A stretch of 64,000 nt of DNA from contig JAJVDF010000466.1 in the NCBI GenBank assembly GCA_022410635.1, positions 599,860 to 663,859 of the forward strand, written 5' to 3'. The first letter of the stretch is position 1, and every line of letters begins with the position of its first letter. A model generated the notes under the pieces. The model was given only the letters and a program-made list of their open reading frames with translations, did not search any database and was not told the origin of the DNA. Source of the DNA: Tretioscincus oriximinensis (lineage: Eukaryota > Chordata > Lepidosauria > Squamata > Gymnophthalmidae). Both the position numbers and the translations under genes were made by a program. Below are positions 57,318 through 64,000 of the stretch, piece after piece.

Positions 57318-58647
57318 TACAATGTAATGAAAGTGACAGGCAACTGGAAATGAGAACGACTAGAATTTCTTACTATATTTTGTACGTATCTGTACAATGT
57401 TTATTGTTAACTGAACCAAAATTGTGTATTATATTACTGGAAACACACTGATACTTAGAGAAAGACCTATAAAATATGATACTCCTGAATGCACAAATAC
57501 CCAGTGTTTTCCTTTGTTTAAATACAATTATTATAATATGTTTACATCAATTATACAATATGGAAATCATAAATTTATACAATACAAGTTTGTATTACTT
57601 TATTAGCTTTATCTTCCTCTTGCCACAAAAACACCAAATTCTTATTTAACATATACTGAATGTGTTCATTTAAATGTTTTTCATACTGTATGTCCAGCAT
57701 TACTGCTACAACAGACTTCATTACCTACAGTTTCTCAGGTATAACATTACACAACATTTTTGTCATGAATTATGCTTGCCCTCAGCCAAAGGTACAAAAT
57801 AATTGATANCTGTTGTTGGGCAGACTTGTGTTAGGCAGATCTCTTGTTTAGATGGCAGGATGTGCCTTACTGGTCATATCACATTCAATGTATCGCACTC
57901 TTAGTATAAATAAGTTGTTGCTATGTGAACTTGTTGTTTAATAAATGTTTTGACTTCCCTTCGAAGATGGTTATTTTCATTCAGCATTTATCGGCTTCAC
58001 ACAGTTATTTAGGTCTCCCTATCTCCTATCAGCATGACGCCAATACTCATTTACAGGGATCAAGACTACATTCACAAGAAGAAAAAGAAATAGCTCAAAA
58101 TCATGCAAGTTGCCTCTTCATGCAATAATAAATAAAAAGCCCCTCAAAAGTGACACNGGAATGGCAGCTACAACATGCTAATGCTCTCATCTCATGATTA
58201 ATCCACAAAAAGAGGATTAAACTGTCAGTTAAATACTACCATAAAGTGCTTTTGAGTTGCCTTTTCATGTGTGTGAAGGAAGATGCTTAGAGATGCATTC
58301 TCATTTCACCTCTAATCCACCTTTATCATAGGGAGATATGAATGACCTCAACTATGCATTATCTCTAAGCCACCTCAGATATACAGTATATTTGAATTTT
58401 GTGTGAATATAGCCCAAGTCTGAAATTCCCTTTTAGCCATAAATCTCAATGAATAACAACCTTTGATCAATTAGTGCTTATTTTTAACGAGAAGAAAAAT
58501 GCATTGGCATCCACCGAGTCAATGCAGAGGAATCAAAACTGATCCTGAAAGATATTTCAAAGGTTGGAGCATTCCTTCAGCAGCTGTGGTGTTGGACTGT
58601 CCTTCCAAGGTCTGTGCTGTGCTGCATTGCATGGGCAAGCAGATACC

Positions 58648-59143
58648 GGAACAGCTGGCTGGACACACATCACAGTGGTCCTGAAAGAACTGCACTGGCT
58701 GCCAATTTGCTACCGAGCCCAATTCAAGGCATTATCTCTAACCTTTAAAGCCTTACATTACTTGGGCCCCAAATATCTAAAGGAACGTCTTCTCCCATAT
58801 GAGCCTGCTCGTGCCCTAAGATCTGCAGGGGAGGCCCTCCTGACTGTACCACCACCCTCAGTGGCAGAGAGGGTGGGAACCCGGAATTGGGCCTTCTGTG
58901 TGGCAGCCCCCAGACTATGGAATAGTCTCCCCCTTGAGATGNGTCAATCACCCTCTGTGTGCACTGTCAGAAAATGCCTAAAGACGCATCTCTTTGGCCT
59001 GGCCTTTGGCTAGAAAACTANTGTCTCCTCCCCATTTTTAGAGAAGGCTGTTTTTAATATGTTAAAATTATGGTTTTATTGTTAACCGCCCTGAGACCTA
59101 CGGGTATAGTGCGGTATAAAAATGTAAATAAATAAATAAATAA
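58648..59143 (+). mobile_element. L2-type LINE 3' fragment
   Basis: The plus strand encodes LKELHWLPICYRAQFKALSL, YLKERLLPYEPARALRSAGE, FCVAAPRLWNSLPLEM and LKTHLFGLAFG-stop, then a 3' end CCTGAGACCTACGGGTATAG and (AAAT)n. Less decayed than the copy at 40735. Confidence 0.9.
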
Positions 59144-59584
59144 ATACCAAGCACTCAAGGAGGGAAAAAGGCAATGCGACACCCCANCTTCCACCATCAG
59201 AGAGGGAGTAAAGAGGAGAGGAGAGCTGCTGGCACTATGAGGACATAAGGCAGGTAGGGCAAGCATAGCAGCAAAGTAAATCTGCAAATTCATTCAGCCA
59301 AGCATAAAGCAATTGGCAGCTGTTTCCTGCTGCAAAGATAACTGAGTTGAATGGCTTCATCTTCAGCCTTTGCCATCTTCCCAAGCTATCATCCTTACTG
59401 CTGCCTCCTGCTGTTACTTATGGAAAACAGATGTTGCTGCCTTTCTATTGGAGGCCCTTATCTGGCAGACAAGGAGCAAAAAGCGAGGTGGAGTAACAGC
59501 GAACATATTTGTCAGGGTCCACAGATTGATTACTCACAAGTAATGGTGATCAATACTCCTTTCAGGAGGGTTAGGCAAAGAGAA

Positions 59585-59790
59585 AGAAGGCAATACCAAG
59601 AGAAGAACTNGGTTTTCATATCCTGCTTTTTTCACCCGAAGGGCTCAAAATGGTTTATAAGCTATTTTTTGGGTGAAGGCTTACATCCTGTTGTCCCCAT
59701 CACACTGTGATGGTAGCTGTTCCTCTACTTGCAACTGCTAGACTGGCTGAATCTAAGACCTCACCCCTCTCCANGTCAGACTAACCATAT
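59585..59790 (-). repeat. SINE, GCTCAGTCG head type, partial
   Basis: AGAGAAGAACTNGGTTTTCA at the tail end, GGGCTCAAAATGGTTTATAA, and a body with TTGCAACTGCTAGACTGGC. Same layout as 31968-32258. Confidence 0.75.
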
Positions 59791-62700
59791 GTTGAAAAGC
59801 TTGTCACTGTGCAGGTTGAATAGGGAAAAGCAAGACGTTATTAATATGGATATAAGTCATGTCAAATCCAAACAAATCGATTGTGCTGAACATAGTGGAC
59901 TATCTACTGAATTTAACAAGGTACTACTTGCTTTGTAGTCATGAAGTACCTGGCTCCACTTATGTAACAATAATGATGATAATAGTGATGTAGAGAGAGA
60001 ACCCTTTAACCCTGCCTGGATCTTCTGAATTTGTTCCAGTGAAACAGATTTTTTTTNAAAAAAAGTGAGTAGGAGAAAATAAATGTGTTTTCTTCTTCAC
60101 AGAGATACTCACATTTCTGGCATCTCATGGATTTATCAAGTTGATATTTAAAAGATCTGCTGTTGACATTTGTAACAGAACTAACAGACCCATTTACTGT
60201 TTTAGGAAGATGTTTTAGAGACTTCAGGGGGGTTAGTTTCCTTTATTTGCTTTTGCAGAAATGTTATTTTAAAAGGTTAGTTTTCTTCCAATGCAATTTA
60301 TTCCAAGCATTTTAAATCACCATTATTGTTGCCATCTTAATCATTTAGTAAATGCAGGATATCTTAAAAATTCTGTTGACATTCTGGCACTGGCAGACAT
60401 CCCCATGTAAAGTAATAATGCAGGCTAGAGAAACTGCAAACTTTTATTTAAAAATTATGGGGAAATCTTATCCTTCGCCTTTGCTTGGAAGATGGGCTCA
60501 TGATCTCATGTACCTAGGGGAAAGGGTGGGAATTTATAATACATAGGATGTTTGATGCATGTTTCCCGAAGGGGATGTGGCAGAAAATATTTTTTAGTCA
60601 TGAGAAGATCACTCCATTCTCGAAGGTATGGGTGGTGATCGGTGCTACATAAATCATGAGTAAAAAATGCCTTGGTGAAAAAGAAATATTTCTCTCTCTC
60701 TCCTTGTATTTTCAATATTTTCATATATAATTCGAGGAATCTTACAAAGATGTTTCTGAAATTGAAAACTAATAAATGCAATGATTTTCTAATGCTTTTT
60801 AAAGAAAACTATTTTAGCAAATATTGCTGTTTGTTATGAGCAAACTCAACATTTGATATATCCAGGAGCAAATTCAAGATCTTGCTTTGAAGGCCAACTG
60901 TCTACATACATGTGAAAATGCAGATGTAGCTTTCAAAAAGGTGCCCTAATGATACACTAAACTTTAAATAATCATATTTTTATCCTGTTCCACCAAAATT
61001 CACAGAAAGAATTATGCTACTGGTTTACAAATAAAAGGATACACGCAGTGATTCATATAAACCATTCAAGATCCAGATGTGGGTTTTTCATGTTATAACT
61101 GTGTGATTATAGGGGGTTTGCCACATGTGATTGCGGGAATCCAGCAGTGGTAATGCTAGAAAGAGCTATCTTTATGCTTTTTTCTGCTAGTACTTTTATG
61201 TAGCTTCTATAGCACAATGACAGTGACATCTGGCCATTCCCTGTTACAGCTGCCAAGACCTCGACTCCTATCTGGTGACAGTAAGAATAAAATGCTACAG
61301 GTAGTCCATACACTGCTTAATCCTGTTGAATAGTAAACCAACTAAAAGCCTCCCAAAACTTGGGCGAATTTAAACGTGAGTTTTTGAATTCACCCACAAA
61401 GCAATGAAGAGAACCAATCACAAGCTAGGGTTTACAGCAGGGTTTCATGGGAAAGAAGAAAACAAGCAATTTCTTCTGTGTGTGTGCATTCAAAAAGTGA
61501 ATATATACATATATACATATATATACAGTGATTATATAAATATAATGGCATGTTTAAATGCCCAGGATATGCACCAGGATTTTTTTTTGGGCAGCAAGCC
61601 ATTATTGTTGATTTATGAAACACGGTCTATTTGTAAACCATTTTATATTATGCGCAACTGTAGTTAACCTTTCTCCTGAAGAGTGTTGTATCTGAAGTAT
61701 CTCAAAGGCAGCTTTGAGGTGGTAGCATCCTCACAGTACATCCTCAAATCCACATTGAAGGCCAGAAAATGCATTTCCGAGGGCTTTTAATGTGGTTTAG
61801 AGTTAGGCTGGAAATACCTGTGTCCACACAATGCCATTGTCCACATGGTATCACAATTACAAAAACAACTTTTGAGCAGCTTTTTTTATGCATGTGGATG
61901 TGGTCTCAGTCCTGCAGCCCTGAAAACAAAATCAAACTTGGGGGTAACAAACAATGCTTTATTTGATTGTGAAAGACTTGCGGTTTAATAAAGATTTCAA
62001 ACATGCCACTGTTTCATGTTGCATGCAGCTACTAAATAATAAAAAAAACTTTTCTTTTTTCACACTAACATTTCAATCTCAATGACTAAGGGTGCATTAA
62101 ATACCAGAACTACCCATTTCTACCAATGGGGGGAGCGGGGGGGGGGGATCACGAACATCATCCCACCAGGCAATCATACCAACTTGTAACTTGTACATTT
62201 TTGCAAGATAAAACAACTACCGGTAACTCTGTTTTGAGAGAAAAGGAAATTTTGGGGTTTTTTAAGGGATCAAAACCCCTCATAACTAAAAGGGTTGCAG
62301 TTTTTTCTTTCTAAGCCTACCCAAATTGAAAAACTTCACCTTGAACATATTGGCCCGGATAGCAAAAGGAATGTGGTTATGGACTGTTAAGTAGGTAATC
62401 TTTCCTCCCCTTCATCTTTGTATGTAAGTCTACATTTTATATTATAAAATAATCATCCATCTGTCATCACTAAGATCATCTGTAACAACACAATTTAAAA
62501 TATGCACTTCTTCCATTTTAAATGAAGTCCCAACCTGAATGACACGGGGATGCTCAGTTCATATTTATTTCAATCTTTTATAGCCCCAAAGCAAGCTGTG
62601 TGATCTGTTCTGTTCCAGTAAACATTATGGCCATCTTGGTATAAAAATAACTTGAGATTTAACTGTTCTGACAGAGAACAACAATATCTTGAAGCCACAT

Positions 62701-62929
62701 TCTATTCATGTGATATTTTCAGTGATGTCAATTGAAAATAAACACGTCAGAGAACACCTCTTTGTTTCTGTCTTGAACTCAAAAATAATCACATATTATT
62801 ACTATTTAAGGGGATCAAACAAAACTCCTTGACTTTTTAACAAATTTATCAAGGTGATCTTACAACAGCTGCCTTAGTTAAATAAATTATTTGAATCTGT
62901 TTATTTGCCATGGATGGTAGAGAGGAGAG

Positions 62930-63850
62930 ACCACACCAAATTAAAGTGAACAAATTAGTTTAATAACTCATTAACAATAATCAAATCCCCGAACGCAAAA
63001 CGCGTAACAATAATGACCCGACAGCTAAACTTAGAACATAAAATGCTTTAACAAGTAAATAACCCAGAAGTGGAGAGAATTATGCCATGGCTTGAGTAGG
63101 AGCTTGGTGGGCGCAGCAGCTTGGCTGACACCCTAGGTCAGCTGCCCAGTCTGACCTGCCACAAGCTGGGCCATGTACCATGACGTGACACCATCAGTTA
63201 GNCGCCCAGCCTGACTTGCATTCAGCTTGGTCATGCACCATGACGTGACACCATCTGCCCAGCTTGGGCCTTGCTGGTAGACCCCCGTGAGCCCCGTTCC
63301 ATGATGTAGGTCCTGGGCTGCCCACTCACCTGGTGGTACAGCCCCCTAGTCTAGGCGCCCGAGCCTTCCAGCAGCACATCCGACCCACCCCTTTTGTGGG
63401 TACTCACTAGAGGATCAAAGAGGTTTGGAAGGGCTCTCAAGGGACCAGGCCAGTGTATAGCCCACCTCAATGACTCCAAACTTACATTCAACCTACCGAT
63501 CCCCAAAGGTAGGCACACAAGTTTAGAACCCTTTAGGAGGGCCCTCAGGCTGTGAGGTAGTCATGGGGATACCTGTCTCCAGGTTTTTTTACTCCTCTTG
63601 GGCCGGCAAGCTGTGCCACCAACAGCATCCCCACTTTCTGCCATGACTGAAAGAGAGGAACAAAAAAAAAAGGGAGAGAATGGTGGGTTTCGCACGTCGC
63701 TGACAAAGGAGGATGCTGGAGGGCCGACGGGGGGCTTTATACCCCCGTCCCTGGAAAACCGCATCACTTCCTGCTGTCCACTTCCTGGGCAGAGAGGAGG
63801 CGGCTTTCCAGAGTGTCTCCCTCCTCCAACAGCAACAGCCAGCGCTCACG
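62930..63850. repeat. GC-rich, repeat-like block, unclassified
   Basis: The block stands out from the AT-rich surroundings, has tandem units and, on the minus strand, a TATAAAG site (63735-63741) followed by an ATG at 63642-63644 with MAESGDAVGGTACRPKRSKK and a GT site at 63567-63572. It could be a retroelement terminal region or a promoter/first exon. I cannot decide. Confidence 0.4.
63127..63260. repeat. 60-bp tandem repeat
   Basis: Two and a bit units with a period of exactly 60 bp, starting GACACC and ending ACCATGACGT. Confidence 0.85.
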
Positions 63851-64000
63851 TATTCACGTGAGTAGCCGACTTATAATTCTCGCATCCCAAATATTAAGAA
63901 TTAAACATTACCTCAATCTGAAAACCCCCTTTTATTTCATGTCTATGTAATCAAATGGAAGTATATGAAGTAGATGCATTTTAGTGATTGTATTCATAAG

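Larger units (their letters stand above)
56583..64000. other. Upstream intron or 5' region of MCF2L, no exon recognised
   Basis: The segment should contain, or lead to, the exons for the first roughly 100 residues. I saw none. It holds an L2 fragment, SINE remnants, a promoter-like site and a GC-rich block listed separately. Confidence 0.6.

Noticed and set aside
58519..58951. Minus-strand ORFs over the second L2 copy
   Set aside because: Antisense of a recognisable L2 coding remnant.
1..64000. CRISPR array, operon or bacterial features
   Set aside because: Spliced vertebrate genes and retroposons throughout; the regular repeats are microsatellites.

Overview
This is vertebrate nuclear DNA: AT-rich, intron-dominated, with short GT/AG-bounded coding exons and many interspersed repeats. 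The repeat mix (L2-type and CR1-type LINE fragments, tRNA-derived SINEs with LINE-like tails, a Penelope-like element, several families of short inverted-repeat elements, many microsatellites) suggests a reptile, most likely a squamate. That assignment is inference from repeat style, not proof. Scattered single N bases, several at T-run/A-run junctions, point to a draft assembly. Two genes are present, both on the minus strand, so transcription runs from high to low coordinates. Positions 14989-56582 carry 28 recognisable coding exons of MCF2L (Dbl-family Rho guanine nucleotide exchange factor, DBS/OST). They cover the CRAL-TRIO/Sec14-like domain, spectrin-like region, DH domain, PH domain and C-terminal SH3, about 1,070 codons; N-terminal exons were not found and may lie beyond 64000. 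Positions 1022-5579 carry four exons of a vitamin K-dependent clotting protease, best matching coagulation factor VII (F7): propeptide plus Gla, the 25-bp hydrophobic-stack exon, EGF1 and EGF2. The serine protease exons would lie left of position 1, and the signal-peptide exon was not found. The tandem order MCF2L then F7 on one strand matches human 13q34, which supports both calls over the paralogous MCF2/F9 pair, whose genes converge. Layout: 1-5600 F7 exons among repeats; 5580-14988 intergenic (or F7 5' intron) with LINE, SINE and Penelope fragments and a 693-bp inverted-repeat element near the MCF2L stop; 14989-28917 SH3, linker and PH exons, including two symmetric linker exons likely to be alternatively spliced; 28918-36949 DH exons; 37000-42000 repeat-rich introns with a CR1 and an L2 fragment; 39913-46054 linker and spectrin-region exons; 46055-49303 an intron with a SINE and a Penelope-like GIY-YIG remnant; 49304-56582 CRAL-TRIO region exons; 56583-64000 no recognised MCF2L exon, but a TATA/CCAAT promoter-like site near 57260 and a GC-rich repeat-like block at 63100-63850. 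The two genes do not act in one pathway: F7 is a secreted initiator of coagulation, MCF2L a cytoplasmic exchange factor for RhoA/Cdc42. No new system stands out. The most interesting structure is in the repeats: nested and palindromic DNA elements, and a Penelope-type 3' tail dispersed in about seven places with a hammerhead-ribozyme-like arrangement.
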